DNA of 62,844 nt from NCBI GenBank assembly GCA_029976065.1, contig JARKNV010000064.1, positions 1 through 62,844 of the forward strand, read 5' to 3'. A program made the position numbers and the translations under genes. Positions 54,992-62,844 of the stretch are shown piece by piece. Every line of letters begins with the position of its first letter. Position 1 is the stretch's first letter. The notes under the pieces were generated by a model, which made no database searches, was not told where the DNA came from, and saw only the letters and a program-made list of their open reading frames with translations. The stretch comes from Selenomonadales bacterium (GTDB lineage: Bacteria > Bacillota > Negativicutes > Sporomusales > UBA7701).

Positions 54992-56341
54992 ATGGATCTG
55001 TCAATCGCGGCAATTATGTCAATTGTCGCTCTGACTGTTCTCGTCATCATCAGTTGTGTCAACGAAGACCTCAACGTGGGCTTCCTGGGCATCGGCTTCG
55101 CCATTCTCGTCGGCGGCGTCTGGGGCGGCACGACCGGCGTCAAGATCATGAGTTATTTCCCGACCGGCCTGTTCATGATCCTGGTCGGCGTCACCTTCAT
55201 GTTCGGCATGGCCCAGACCAACGGCACGATGGAGAAGCTCACCACCTACTCGGTGCGGGCCTGCGGCGGCAACACCGCCCTGATGCCGCTCATCATCTTC
55301 ATCCTGACTACCTTCGTCACCACCATCGGCCCCGGCAACATCGCCGGCACCGCCCTGATGGCTCCGGTGGCCATGGCGATCGCCACCCGCATCGGCATGC
55401 CCGCTTTCCTGATGACCCTCGTGGTCGTCGGCGCGGCCAACGGCGCGGCCTTTTCGCCCTTCGCCCCGACGGGCATCATCTCCAACGGCATCATCGCCAA
55501 GATGGCCCCGCAGCTCGGCCTCACCGACCTCAGCAGCCTGGCCTGGAAGATCCACTTCAACTCCGAGGTGGCCCAAGGCATCGTCAACATCGGCGGCTTC
55601 TTCGTCCTCGGCGGCTGGGCCTGGATCAGCAAGCAGCGCGGCGAGAAGATCGACATCGACGAGTTCGCTCCCAAGCCCGAACCGTTCGACAAGCACCAGT
55701 TGCTCACCCTCGCGATGGTCTTTGTGCTCATCGTTCTCGTCGTACTCCCCGGCCTCGCGCCCTTCAAACCCTTCCTCAAAGCCAACGCCTGGTTCGCCAA
55801 CATGATCTCCAACGTCGGCACCGTCGCCTTCGTCCTGTCGTGCGTCCTGATGCTGGCCGGCTCGGGCGACAGCAAGAAAGCCATCAAGGTCATGCCGTGG
55901 GGCGTTATCATGATGGTTTGCGGCGTCACCGTACTGATCGAGGTCATGGACAAGTCCGGCGGCCTCAAAGCCCTCGTGCAGTTGATCGGCGCCATCTCCG
56001 GGCCGGTCACGGTCAATGCCTGGCTCGGCCTCATTACCGGCGTCATCTCGGCGTACTCCAGCTCCTCGGGCGTGGTTATGCCGATGTTCCTGCCGATGGT
56101 CCCCGGCCTGATCAAGGAAATTGGCGGCGGCAACCCGGTGGCGCTGATCTCGTCGATCAACATCGGCGCCCACCTTGTCGATACATCGCCGCTTTCCACC
56201 CTCGGCGCGCTCTGCATCGCCTGCGCGGGCGAGCACGAGGACAAAGCCAAGCTGTTCCGCAACCTGCTGATCTGGGGTCTCTCCATGTCGGTGGTCGGCG
56301 CGGTCGTCTGCTGGCTGTTCTTCGGCATCCTCGGCCTGTAA
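54992..56341 (+). CDS. MatC-type dicarboxylate carrier (copy 2)
   Basis: 449 residues, same fold and motifs as copy 1 (TIGPGNIAGTALMAPVAMAIATR, AANGAAFSPFAPTGIISNGII, SAYSSSSGVVMPMFLPMVPGLI). Differences cluster in the middle: copy 2 has an extra 15-20 residues after the PEPF loop. The 3' third is close to identical to copy 1 even at third codon positions, suggesting recent duplication or gene conversion. GGGGAGG precedes the ATG. A strong terminator ends the unit. The substrate may differ from copy 1. Confidence 0.83.
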   Translation: MDLSIAAIMSIVALTVLVIISCVNEDLNVGFLGIGFAILVGGVWGGTTGVKIMSYFPTGLFMILVGVTFMFGMAQTNGTMEKLTTYSVRACGGNTALMPLIIFILTTFVTTIGPGNIAGTALMAPVAMAIATRIGMPAFLMTLVVVGAANGAAFSPFAPTGIISNGIIAKMAPQLGLTDLSSLAWKIHFNSEVAQGIVNIGGFFVLGGWAWISKQRGEKIDIDEFAPKPEPFDKHQLLTLAMVFVLIVLVVLPGLAPFKPFLKANAWFANMISNVGTVAFVLSCVLMLAGSGDSKKAIKVMPWGVIMMVCGVTVLIEVMDKSGGLKALVQLIGAISGPVTVNAWLGLITGVISAYSSSSGVVMPMFLPMVPGLIKEIGGGNPVALISSINIGAHLVDTSPLSTLGALCIACAGEHEDKAKLFRNLLIWGLSMSVVGAVVCWLFFGILGL

Positions 56342-56353
56342 GAGTCAAAAACC

Positions 56354-56383
56354 AAACCGGCGGCCGTACGGCCGCCGGTTTTT
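56354..56383 (+). terminator. Strong terminator after the second MatC-type gene
   Basis: AAACCGGCGGCC-GTAC-GGCCGCCGGTTT, twelve base pairs running into T5 (56379-56383). Confidence 0.9.
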
Positions 56384-56385
56384 GC

Positions 56386-56413
56386 TTGGCATCGGCCGCC
56401 GGTGTGGTATAAT
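56386..56413 (+). promoter_or_regulatory. SigA promoter of the small membrane-protein gene
   Basis: TTGGCA (56386-56391), 16 bases, TATAAT (56408-56413) with an extended -10 TGG in front. It starts three bases after the preceding terminator. Confidence 0.78.
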
Positions 56414-56445
56414 ATTAGAACATCTAGACAAGTCTTGGAGGCAGT

Positions 56446-56991
56446 ATGGAAAAACTGGTCGAGCATTCGCAAATCCACCGCAAGAACCGCATCGTCATCG
56501 GGGTTGTCCTGGGCTTTCTGCTCGGGATGGCCGCCCTGTCGGTCTATTTCTGGGTTACGCGCCACAGCGTCGACCCCTACCGGCTGTTCACCCCCATCCT
56601 CATCGCCGGCTGGGTAATTTCGCGCGCCGCGAGCAAGTTCACTTACGAGGCGGATAAGAAGGCGCTGCGGATCGTGAAGACGGGCTTGCTCGGCGGCGAG
56701 AAGACGTTCGAGATTCCTTACCGCGATATCGACGGCATCTATTATTACGAGCCCAAACTGATGAGCATCATCAAGTTCCGCCGCACCTTCCGGCTGCATT
56801 CGGCCCTCGACGGCCGCCCGGTGTGGGTTATCGCCTACGAGGCGCCCGGGCGGCGGGGCAAGCCGGAGAACCGCCGCGCTTACTTCAAGCCCAGCGATGT
56901 GATGCTGGAGCTGCTGCACGAGAAGATGCCCTCGAAGGTGAAGGTGACCGAGGAGGATATCTTCGCCCAGAAGGTCGCCAGAGAAAAGTAA
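56446..56991 (+). CDS. Small membrane protein with a PH-like cytosolic domain, unknown function
   Basis: 181 residues. Two hydrophobic helices (about 17-36 and 49-60) are followed by a beta-rich domain, TYEADKKALRIVKTGLLGGEKTFEIPYRDIDGIYYYEPKL-type sequence (key part EIPYRDIDGIYY) that resembles the bacterial PH-like (bPH) fold, and a basic C-terminal helix. I do not recognise a family name. It has its own promoter and terminator, so it appears to be an independent transcription unit between the carriers and the rnf genes. Confidence 0.7.
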   Translation: MEKLVEHSQIHRKNRIVIGVVLGFLLGMAALSVYFWVTRHSVDPYRLFTPILIAGWVISRAASKFTYEADKKALRIVKTGLLGGEKTFEIPYRDIDGIYYYEPKLMSIIKFRRTFRLHSALDGRPVWVIAYEAPGRRGKPENRRAYFKPSDVMLELLHEKMPSKVKVTEEDIFAQKVAREK

Positions 56992-57078
56992 CTAAATAAC
57001 AAAGATGACCGTAACATATAGTTACGAAATAATTACCAAGCTATTAGCAACCATATATTATAGAAACAAAACAACCTC

Positions 57079-57110
57079 TCCCGGCTGTTCAGGCTGGGAT
57101 TCTTTCTTTT
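57079..57110 (+). terminator. Terminator after the small membrane-protein gene
   Basis: TCCCGGC (57079-57085) pairs with GCTGGGA (57093-57099, one G-T pair), followed by TTCTTTCTTTT. Confidence 0.62.
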
Positions 57111-57122
57111 CGCCATAAAGGG

Positions 57123-57152
57123 GTGGCAGAGCGGACGAATATTTGCTATTAT
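57123..57152 (+). promoter_or_regulatory. Possible promoter of the rnf operon
   Basis: GTGGCA (57123-57128), 18 bases, TATTAT (57147-57152). A moderate match. It lies just after the upstream terminator, where a promoter is expected. Confidence 0.4.
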
Positions 57153-57314
57153 AAAAAGATGAAACAAAGCAAGCGCTTGTTACGGAAAAGAGGCCGAAAT
57201 CATGACGGTTGGCGGTATTATTAAGGCTACGGGCATCAAGGCGAATTGATTGGTATCGGCCGATGTTGGCGTTTTTTACCGGTATGACCATTAGACCGGA
57301 AAGAGGTGGCTACC

Positions 57315-57731
57315 GTGAACAAGCAACAGGAAGGTATCGTCATCAGTGCTGCCGGCGAGATGGCCAGGGTGAAGACCAGCCGCCACAACGACTGCGAAAA
57401 CTGCGGCGCCTGCCCCGGCAACGCGGCCATCGTGCTCGACGCCCGCAACCCGTTGGGGGCCAAGCCCGGGCAGCAGGTTATGATCGAGGTGCAGGAAATC
57501 GGCATGCTCAAGTCGGCGTTCATCGTTTACATGCTGCCGCTGATCGCCATGTTCGCGGGCGCGGTGGCCGGCGGCTACGCGGCCGAACAGGCGGGGTCCG
57601 CCTCCTACTGGTATCAGGTGACCGGCGCTTTGGTGGCGCTGGTTATTGCTATAATGTATATCCGGCATTTCGATAAACGGGCCGGAAGCAACAAAAATAT
57701 GCAGCCGGTGATTACCCGCATTTTGTCTTAG
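57315..57731 (+). CDS. RseC/MucC-family protein upstream of rnf
   Basis: 138 residues from GTG 57315 (AGAGGTGG upstream). The N-terminal soluble domain carries a cysteine cluster CENCGACPGNA, and two membrane helices follow (AFIVYMLPLIAMFAGAVAGGY and VTGALVALVIAIMYI). RseC proteins assist Rnf or SoxR-reducing systems and often precede rnfC in anaerobes. The cysteines may bind a metal or cluster. It probably helps assembly or flavin/iron delivery; this is inferred from context. Confidence 0.84.
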   Translation: MNKQQEGIVISAAGEMARVKTSRHNDCENCGACPGNAAIVLDARNPLGAKPGQQVMIEVQEIGMLKSAFIVYMLPLIAMFAGAVAGGYAAEQAGSASYWYQVTGALVALVIAIMYIRHFDKRAGSNKNMQPVITRILS

Positions 57732-57757
57732 CGCGCCGGCAGCGAAGGGGTGAGAGT

Positions 57758-59083
57758 ATGGCAAAAAGCTTTCGGGGTGGCGTGCATCCCGACGACCGCA
57801 AGCGGTATACGGCCGCCAAGCCCATCGAGACGGCGCCGTTGCCGGACAAGGTGGTCATTCCCACCAGGCAGCACATCGGGGCTCCCTGCGCACCGGTGGT
57901 GAAGGTGGGCGACCTGGTGAAGAAGGGCCAGGTGATCGCCGAGGCGCAGGCTTTCGTTTCGAGTCCTGTGCATGCTTCCCTCTCCGGCAAGGTGGCGGAA
58001 ATCGCCGATTATCCGCATCCGGTGTTTGGCTTCTGCCAGGCGATCGTGATCGAGAACGACGGGGCGGACGAGTGGGCGGAAGGGTTGCCGCTCAGCCGCG
58101 ACTGGCGGGGGCTGGACGCCGCCGCTCTCAAGGATATCATCCGCCAGGCCGGCATCGTCGGCATGGGCGGGGCGACTTTTCCCACCCACGTCAAACTGGC
58201 GCCGCCGCCGGAAAAGCCGATCGACGCCTTTATCCTCAACGGCGCGGAGTGCGAGCCGTACCTGACCGCCGACCACCGGGTGATGCTGGAGGCGACGGAG
58301 CGGGTCGTTACCGGGATGCGGATCGTTATGAAGGTGCTGGGGGTCATGCAGGGGTTCATCGGCATCGAGGAGAACAAGCCCGACGCCGTTACCGCGATGG
58401 TGGCGGCCGCCAAAGGCACCGGCATCACCGTCGTGCCGCTCAAGACCAAGTATCCGCAGGGCGCCGAGAAGACGCTCATCAAGGTTATTCTTAACCGCGA
58501 GGTGCCGTCCGGAGGACTGCCGATGGATGTCGGCGCCGTCGTGCAAAACGTGGGCACGATGGTGGCCGTGGCCGATGCGGTCGAACGCGGCCTGCCGCTC
58601 GTCGCGCGGGTGGCGACGGTGACCGGCGGCGCGATCGCCGAGCCGAAGAATCTGCTGCTGTGCATCGGGACGACCTTTGCCCAGGCGGTCGAGCTGTGCG
58701 GCGGCTTTGCGAGTCCGCCGGCCAAGCTGATCATGGGCGGGCCGATGATGGGCATGGCCCAGTGTCGCCTGGATGTGCCGGTGATCAAAGGCACGTCTGG
58801 CATCCTGGCCCTGTCCGCCGAGGACGTGAACGCGGGCGAGGAGCGGCCGTGCATCCGCTGCGGCCGCTGCGTGGACGCCTGCCCCATGGGCCTGGTGCCC
58901 AGCATGCTCAGCATCCTCGGCCAGCGCGGCCTGTATCAGGTCGCCAAAGAAGAGTACGACCTCCTGGATTGCGTGGAGTGCGGCTCGTGCGTGTATACCT
59001 GCCCGGCGAAGCGCAACATCGTCCATTACGTGAAGTACCTCAAAGCCCAGAACGCGGCGGCTGCGGCAGCCGCCAAGAAATAG
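57758..59083 (+). CDS. rnfC: Rnf complex subunit RnfC
   Basis: 441-residue peripheral subunit that takes part in NADH oxidation/reduction at the cytosolic face. SLBB and flavin/NAD-binding regions (GMGGATFPTHVKLAPPPEK, NGAECEPYLTADHRVM) are followed by two 4Fe-4S motifs, CIRCGRCVDACPMG and CVECGSCVYTCPAK. An Ala/Lys tail (NAAAAAAAKK) is short compared with the long repeats of enterobacterial RnfC. First rnf gene of the order C-D-G-E-A-B, the usual clostridial order. Confidence 0.95.
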   Translation: MAKSFRGGVHPDDRKRYTAAKPIETAPLPDKVVIPTRQHIGAPCAPVVKVGDLVKKGQVIAEAQAFVSSPVHASLSGKVAEIADYPHPVFGFCQAIVIENDGADEWAEGLPLSRDWRGLDAAALKDIIRQAGIVGMGGATFPTHVKLAPPPEKPIDAFILNGAECEPYLTADHRVMLEATERVVTGMRIVMKVLGVMQGFIGIEENKPDAVTAMVAAAKGTGITVVPLKTKYPQGAEKTLIKVILNREVPSGGLPMDVGAVVQNVGTMVAVADAVERGLPLVARVATVTGGAIAEPKNLLLCIGTTFAQAVELCGGFASPPAKLIMGGPMMGMAQCRLDVPVIKGTSGILALSAEDVNAGEERPCIRCGRCVDACPMGLVPSMLSILGQRGLYQVAKEEYDLLDCVECGSCVYTCPAKRNIVHYVKYLKAQNAAAAAAAKK

Positions 59084-59095
59084 GAGGTGTGCGGT

Positions 59096-60091
59096 ATGAG
59101 CGCTGAAGCAAAAATCGAGGTCGGCCAACTGACCGTTTCCGCGTCGCCGCATATCCGCTGCGACGAATCGATCAGCAAGATCATGTGGACGGTCAACGCC
59201 ACGCTGGCTCCGGCCGCCCTCTTCTCGGTATACCAGTTCGGCGTGAAGGCCCTGGTGACGATGATTATCTGTATCGTCGCCGCCGTGGCGACCGAGTACC
59301 TTGTCCAGAAATGGCAGAACAAGCCGGTTACGGTGAACGACGGCAGCGCCTTCCTGACCGGCCTGCTGCTGGGGATGAACATCCCGGCGACCGTGCCGTG
59401 GTATATGCCGCTGTTCGGTTCGGTGGTGGCGATTGCCGTCGCCAAGCACACGATGGGCGGCCTCGGCTACAATATCTTCAACCCCGCCCTCATCGGCCGC
59501 GCCTTCATGGTGGCTTCCTGGCCGGTGGCCATGACCACCTGGCCGGAGATGGCCAGCAAGGTGGACGGCGTTACGTCGGCGACTCCTCTCGGCATCCTCA
59601 AGCTCCAGGGCTACGAGAAGCTGGTGGCGGTGTTCGGCGATAAGCTGGAGATGTACAAATCCCTGTTTATCGGCACCCGCAGCGGCAGCATGGGGGAAAC
59701 TTCGGCCTTATTGCTTATTATCGGCGGCTGCTATCTCATCTACCGCGGCTATATCAACTGGCGGGTCCCGGTGTTCATGATCGGCACCGTCGGCGCCTTC
59801 ACCTGGGCTTTCGGCGGCCACGCCGGCCTGTTCAGCGGCGACCCCGTGCTCAATATGATGTCCGGCGGCCTCATCCTCGGCGCATTTTTCATGGCCACCG
59901 ACATGGTCACCATTCCGATCACGGTCAAGGGGCAGATCATCTTCGCCGTGGGCGCCGGCCTGCTTACCGTTCTCATCCGCCTGCTCGGCGGCTATCCCGA
60001 GGGCGTCTGCTACGCCATCCTGCTCATGAACTCGGTGACGCCGCTCATCGACCGGCTGATCAAACCTGAAAAATACGGGGCGGGGAGGTAG
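59096..60091 (+). CDS. rnfD: Rnf complex subunit RnfD
   Basis: Integral membrane subunit of 331 residues, related to NqrB. About ten helices. The flavinylation region reads DGVTSATPLG (about 157-166), equivalent to SGAT-x-ATPL; the covalent FMN threonine is probably T160. GVCYAILLMNSVTPLIDRL closes the protein. ATG 59096 was chosen over 59087 because GGAGG at 59083-59087 fits it. The D-G-V-T spelling departs from the common S-G-A-T. Confidence 0.94.
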   Translation: MSAEAKIEVGQLTVSASPHIRCDESISKIMWTVNATLAPAALFSVYQFGVKALVTMIICIVAAVATEYLVQKWQNKPVTVNDGSAFLTGLLLGMNIPATVPWYMPLFGSVVAIAVAKHTMGGLGYNIFNPALIGRAFMVASWPVAMTTWPEMASKVDGVTSATPLGILKLQGYEKLVAVFGDKLEMYKSLFIGTRSGSMGETSALLLIIGGCYLIYRGYINWRVPVFMIGTVGAFTWAFGGHAGLFSGDPVLNMMSGGLILGAFFMATDMVTIPITVKGQIIFAVGAGLLTVLIRLLGGYPEGVCYAILLMNSVTPLIDRLIKPEKYGAGR

Positions 60092-60096
60092 CGAGC

Positions 60097-60669
60097 ATGT
60101 CACACGATGCGCACGGCCACGATGCCGGCAACAGCATCTTCAAAATCGGCATCAACCTGACCATCGCCTGTCTCCTGTCGGGGGCCATCATCGCCGGCGT
60201 TTACGCGGTAACCGCGCCGGTGGCGGCCCAGGAGCGGGAGAATCTCAAAAATAGGGCCATGAAGGAATTGGTCGCCGACGCCCAGACCTTCAAGCCGATC
60301 GAAGGCAAGACCGAGTGGTACGCCGCCGTCAAGGACGGCCAGACGGTCGCCTATGTGGTGCCGGCCGAAAGCAAGGGTTACGGCGGGGCTATCAAGATGG
60401 TGACGGCCATCGGCCCGGACGGCAAGGTAATAAGTTATAAGATTCTGTTCCACAACGAGACCCCCGGACTGGGCGACAAGGCGGCGGAACCCAAATTCGC
60501 CAAGCGGTTCGCCGGCAAAAGTCCGCAGGATCTGGAGGTCGTGAAGACACCCACTGACAAGAACATTCAAGCGCTGACGGGGGCGACGATCACTTCCCGG
60601 GCCGTGACCAAGGGCATCAGGGAAGCGGCCGAGGAAGTCGCCAAGTACGCCGCCAGCCAGAAGAAGTGA
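60097..60669 (+). CDS. rnfG: Rnf complex subunit RnfG
   Basis: 190 residues. One N-terminal membrane helix (about 17-40) and an external FMN-binding domain with the flavinylation motif TGATITS (161-167), where T166 should carry covalent FMN. GGYGGAIKMVTAIGPDGKV-type strands and ETPGLGDKA are typical of RnfG/NqrC. Its N-terminus is His-rich (MSHDAHGHDAG), an uncommon feature with no known role. An ApbE-type flavin transferase would be needed and is not in the window. Confidence 0.94.
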   Translation: MSHDAHGHDAGNSIFKIGINLTIACLLSGAIIAGVYAVTAPVAAQERENLKNRAMKELVADAQTFKPIEGKTEWYAAVKDGQTVAYVVPAESKGYGGAIKMVTAIGPDGKVISYKILFHNETPGLGDKAAEPKFAKRFAGKSPQDLEVVKTPTDKNIQALTGATITSRAVTKGIREAAEEVAKYAASQKK

Positions 60670-60679
60670 GGTGGGCAGA

Positions 60680-61348
60680 GTGAACAACAATCAGAGCCTG
60701 TGGGAAATCTTCTATAAAGGCCTGTTCGAGCAGAACCCGATCTTCCGCCTGGCCCTAAGCCTTTGCCCGGCCCTGGCGGTTACGTCGACGGCGACCAACG
60801 CCCTGGCGATGGGCCTGTCGGTGATGTTCGTCATCACGGCCAACAATACGGTCATTTCCATCTTCCGCCGCTGGGTCAACCCCAAGGTGAGGGTGCCTGT
60901 CTATATCACGTCGATCGCCACCATCGTCACCGTCGTCCAGCTCGTGCTGGAGGCGTATTTTCCCGAGCTGTTCAGGGCGCTCAGCATCTATCTGGCGCTG
61001 ATCGTCGTGTTCGCCGTCATCCTGGCGCGGGCCGAGGTGTTCGCCGCCAAGAATACCGTGGTGCCGTCCTTCTTCGACGGCTTCGGCATGGGCATGGGTT
61101 TCGCCGGGGCGATGGTGCTCATCGGCGTCATCCGCGAACTGTTCGGCAACGGCACCGTCTTCGGGATGCAGGTGTTCGGCGCTTCCTACGACCCGGTGCT
61201 GGTCATGATCCTGCCGCCGGGCGGGTTCGTCCTCATCGGCCTGATGATCGGCGCTTTCAACATTTATACCGAATACCAGGAGAAGGCCGCCGCGGCCAAA
61301 GCCAAGGCGACGGTCCTGACTGCCGCCGTGCAAAGGGGTGAAGCGTAA
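60680..61348 (+). CDS. rnfE: Rnf complex subunit RnfE
   Basis: About 222 residues with six helices, homologous to NqrD and RnfA. QNPIFRLALSLCPALAVTSTATNALAMG carries one of the cysteine-bearing membrane motifs that hold the intramembrane iron centre with RnfA. PSFFDGFGMGMGFAGAM and GGFVLIGLMIGAFN are also diagnostic. GTG 60680 with GAGGTGG upstream. Its stop overlaps the rnfA start (TAATG). Confidence 0.94.
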   Translation: MNNNQSLWEIFYKGLFEQNPIFRLALSLCPALAVTSTATNALAMGLSVMFVITANNTVISIFRRWVNPKVRVPVYITSIATIVTVVQLVLEAYFPELFRALSIYLALIVVFAVILARAEVFAAKNTVVPSFFDGFGMGMGFAGAMVLIGVIRELFGNGTVFGMQVFGASYDPVLVMILPPGGFVLIGLMIGAFNIYTEYQEKAAAAKAKATVLTAAVQRGEA

Positions 61349-61929
61349 TGGGCGAATATTTTACCCTCTTTATGGGAGCGGTCATCGTCAACAACTTCGT
61401 GCTGACCCGCTTCCTCGGCCTGTGCATCTTCTTCGGCGTGTCTAAGAACCTCAACGCCTCGATCGGCATGGGCATGGCCGTAACCTCGGTCATGACGCTG
61501 AGCTCCATCCTGGCGTGGGTGGTTTACACCTATGTCCTCCATCCCTATCACCTGACCTTCCTGACGACGGTCGTGTTCGTGGTGCTGATCGCCAGCTTCG
61601 TGCAGCTGCTGGAAATGATCATCAAGAAACACGCCCCCGCCCTGTACAACATGTGGGGGATTTACCTCGTCCTCATCGCCACCAACTGTATCGTCCTCGG
61701 CGTGCCGCTCATCAACGCCGAGAGCGGGTTCAACTTCACCAAGAGCGTGGTGTACGCCATCGGCTCGGGCGCCGGCTTTGCCCTGGCGATCGTGCTCATG
61801 GCCAGTCTGCGCGAGAAACTGCAATACGCCGACGTGCCGAAGTCGCTGCAGGGACTGGGGATCGCGTTCATCCTCGCCGGGATGCTGGCGCTGTCCTTCT
61901 TCGGTTTCTCCGGCATGATTCCCCTATAA
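61348..61929 (+). CDS. rnfA: Rnf complex subunit RnfA
   Basis: 193 residues, six helices, inverted-topology partner of RnfE. NNFVLTRFLGLCIFFGVS and WGIYLVLIATNCIVLGVPL carry the conserved membrane cysteines for the shared 2Fe-2S or iron site. With RnfD, RnfE and RnfG it forms the membrane arm that couples ferredoxin oxidation to ion (H+ or Na+) export; the ion cannot be read from sequence. Confidence 0.95.
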   Translation: MGEYFTLFMGAVIVNNFVLTRFLGLCIFFGVSKNLNASIGMGMAVTSVMTLSSILAWVVYTYVLHPYHLTFLTTVVFVVLIASFVQLLEMIIKKHAPALYNMWGIYLVLIATNCIVLGVPLINAESGFNFTKSVVYAIGSGAGFALAIVLMASLREKLQYADVPKSLQGLGIAFILAGMLALSFFGFSGMIPL

Positions 61930-61941
61930 GGAGGCGCGGAA

Positions 61942-62835
61942 ATGAGCACATCCGTATTGATACTGATCGTCCTGACGGGCCTGGGGCTGGTGTTCGGCTT
62001 CATCCTCGCCTTCGCCAACAAGAAGTTCGCCATCGAGGTCAACCCTCTGATCCATATCGTCGAAGACGTGCTGCCCAAGGGCCAGTGCGGCGCGTGCGGC
62101 TACGCCGGCTGCCAGGCCTACGCCGAGGCGGTCGTCCTCAACCCCGATGTTCCGCCCAACCTCTGCATCCCCGGTAAGGCGCCGGTCGCCAAACAGGTAG
62201 CCGACCTCACCGGCAAGGCGGCGGCGGCGGTCGAGCCGCGCATCGCCATGGTGAAGTGCGCGGGGTCGAACGAGAAAGCGGTCCGCAGCTTCGAATACGC
62301 GGGGGTTGACGACTGCGTCGCCGCCAACCTGCTGTTCGGCGGGGCGAAGGCCTGCAAGTACGGCTGCCTCGGCCTCGGCACCTGCGTGAAGAACTGCCCG
62401 TTCGACGCCCTGAGCATGAGCGACGCCGGCCTGCCGGTCGTCGACCCGGAGAAGTGCACCGGCTGCGGCAAATGCGAGAGCGTCTGCCCGAAGAAGGTCA
62501 TCGCCATGGCGCCGCTCACCGTCCACGTGCGGGTCAACTGCAGCTCGCGCGACAAGGGCCCGGTGGCCCGCAAGGCCTGCACCGCCGCCTGCATCGCCTG
62601 CACGCTGTGCGTGCGCGAATGCCCGTACCAGGCGGTGAAGGTGGAGAACAACGTCGCGGTCGTCGACCCGGCGGTGTGCGTGGCCAACAACTGCACCGAT
62701 GCCAAGTGTCTGGCCAAGTGCCCGACCAAGGCCATCCGGCCGGCCGTGCTGGGTATCGTGCCCGGCACCGAGGACCAGGCCGCCGTCGAGCGCGCCTGCC
62801 CCTCGTGCGTCAAGACGAATACGGCCGCCGGGTAA
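61942..62835 (+). CDS. rnfB: Rnf complex subunit RnfB (ferredoxin-accepting)
   Basis: 297 residues, complete at the right edge of the window. N-terminal membrane anchor (about 5-25), a Fe-S domain with C49, C52, C57 and C75 (GQCGACGYAGC), a second conserved region (CKYGCLGLGTCVKNCP), and further 4Fe-4S motifs CTGCGKCESVCP, CIACTLCVRECP and C-x-x-x-x-CTDAKCLAKCP. It receives electrons from reduced ferredoxin. AAGGAGG precedes the ATG. Confidence 0.95.
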   Translation: MSTSVLILIVLTGLGLVFGFILAFANKKFAIEVNPLIHIVEDVLPKGQCGACGYAGCQAYAEAVVLNPDVPPNLCIPGKAPVAKQVADLTGKAAAAVEPRIAMVKCAGSNEKAVRSFEYAGVDDCVAANLLFGGAKACKYGCLGLGTCVKNCPFDALSMSDAGLPVVDPEKCTGCGKCESVCPKKVIAMAPLTVHVRVNCSSRDKGPVARKACTAACIACTLCVRECPYQAVKVENNVAVVDPAVCVANNCTDAKCLAKCPTKAIRPAVLGIVPGTEDQAAVERACPSCVKTNTAAG

Positions 62836-62844
62836 TACGGCAAA

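Larger units (their letters stand above)
56992..57314. other. Intergenic region upstream of the rnf operon
   Basis: AT-rich. It contains the terminator of the upstream gene (57079-57110), a possible promoter (57123-57152) and about 160 bases of leader. A 15-codon open frame starts at an ATG near 57201 behind AAGAGG; it may be chance. No larger gene is seen. Confidence 0.45.

Overview
The window reads as a chromosomal segment of a GC-rich, strictly anaerobic, endospore-forming Firmicute, most likely a Negativicute of the Sporomusaceae type. This placement is inferred from gene content, not from any marker rRNA. The evidence is LonB beside Lon, a Val-specific T-box ahead of valS, a sodium-pump methylmalonyl-CoA decarboxylase with the rest of the succinate-to-propionate pathway, an electron-bifurcating-type [FeFe] hydrogenase, a selenocysteine formate dehydrogenase and a complete Rnf operon. 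No rRNA, tRNA, CRISPR array or phage was seen. One insertion sequence is present.

Layout. 1-6.7 kb: lonB, lon, engB, two siroheme-decarboxylase-type AsnC proteins (AhbA/AhbB-like) and a phosphotransbutyrylase overlapping them. 7.0-10.0 kb: a four-subunit 2-oxoacid:ferredoxin oxidoreductase behind a highly structured leader. 10.1-20.1 kb: polyprenyl synthase, a FadR-type regulator with a lactate permease and an FAD-linked lactate/glycolate dehydrogenase, tatA-tatC, a UbiD/UbiA pair and an MFS transporter. 20.28-21.86 kb: an IS1182-type element sitting in the loop of a hairpin between convergent genes. 21.9-25.8 kb (minus strand): NlpC/P60 hydrolase, GNAT acetyltransferase and selenoprotein FdhA with a clear SECIS hairpin. 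25.8-31.5 kb: T-box-valS, folC and an O-antigen-ligase-type membrane protein. 31.7-40.0 kb: an accessory module (DRTGG, GHKL ATPase, H-cluster paralogue, DRTGG, PHP) leading into hydC, a second GHKL ATPase, a 2Fe-2S protein, hydB and hydA. 40.0-43.7 kb: recQ and a soluble chemoreceptor-type protein (minus strand), then rex. 44.2-53.1 kb: CoA-transferase, methylmalonyl-CoA mutase (two genes), meaB, epimerase and the methylmalonyl-CoA decarboxylase genes. 53.3-56.3 kb: two tandem MatC-type carriers. 56.4-62.8 kb: a small membrane protein, an RseC-like protein and rnfCDGEAB.

How the parts fit. Lactate enters by the permease and is oxidised. 2-Oxoacids are oxidised to acyl-CoA with reduced ferredoxin, and Ptb could conserve the thioester as acyl phosphate. 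Reduced ferredoxin plus NADH can be disposed of by HydABC as H2 or used by Rnf to build an ion gradient. Succinate is activated, rearranged, epimerised and decarboxylated to propionyl-CoA with Na+ export. Rex is encoded here, and good Rex-type palindromes lie ahead of the lactate permease and ahead of hydC, so NADH/NAD+ sensing probably ties these modules together.

The most interesting parts are the putative hydrogenase-linked sensing module, the apparently split delta subunit of the decarboxylase (a soluble piece and a separate 51-residue membrane piece), the Rex-type operators, the hairpin-targeted IS, and several strongly structured intergenic elements that I could not assign to a known RNA class. 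All positions and motif matches were read by eye; no search or folding program was run.
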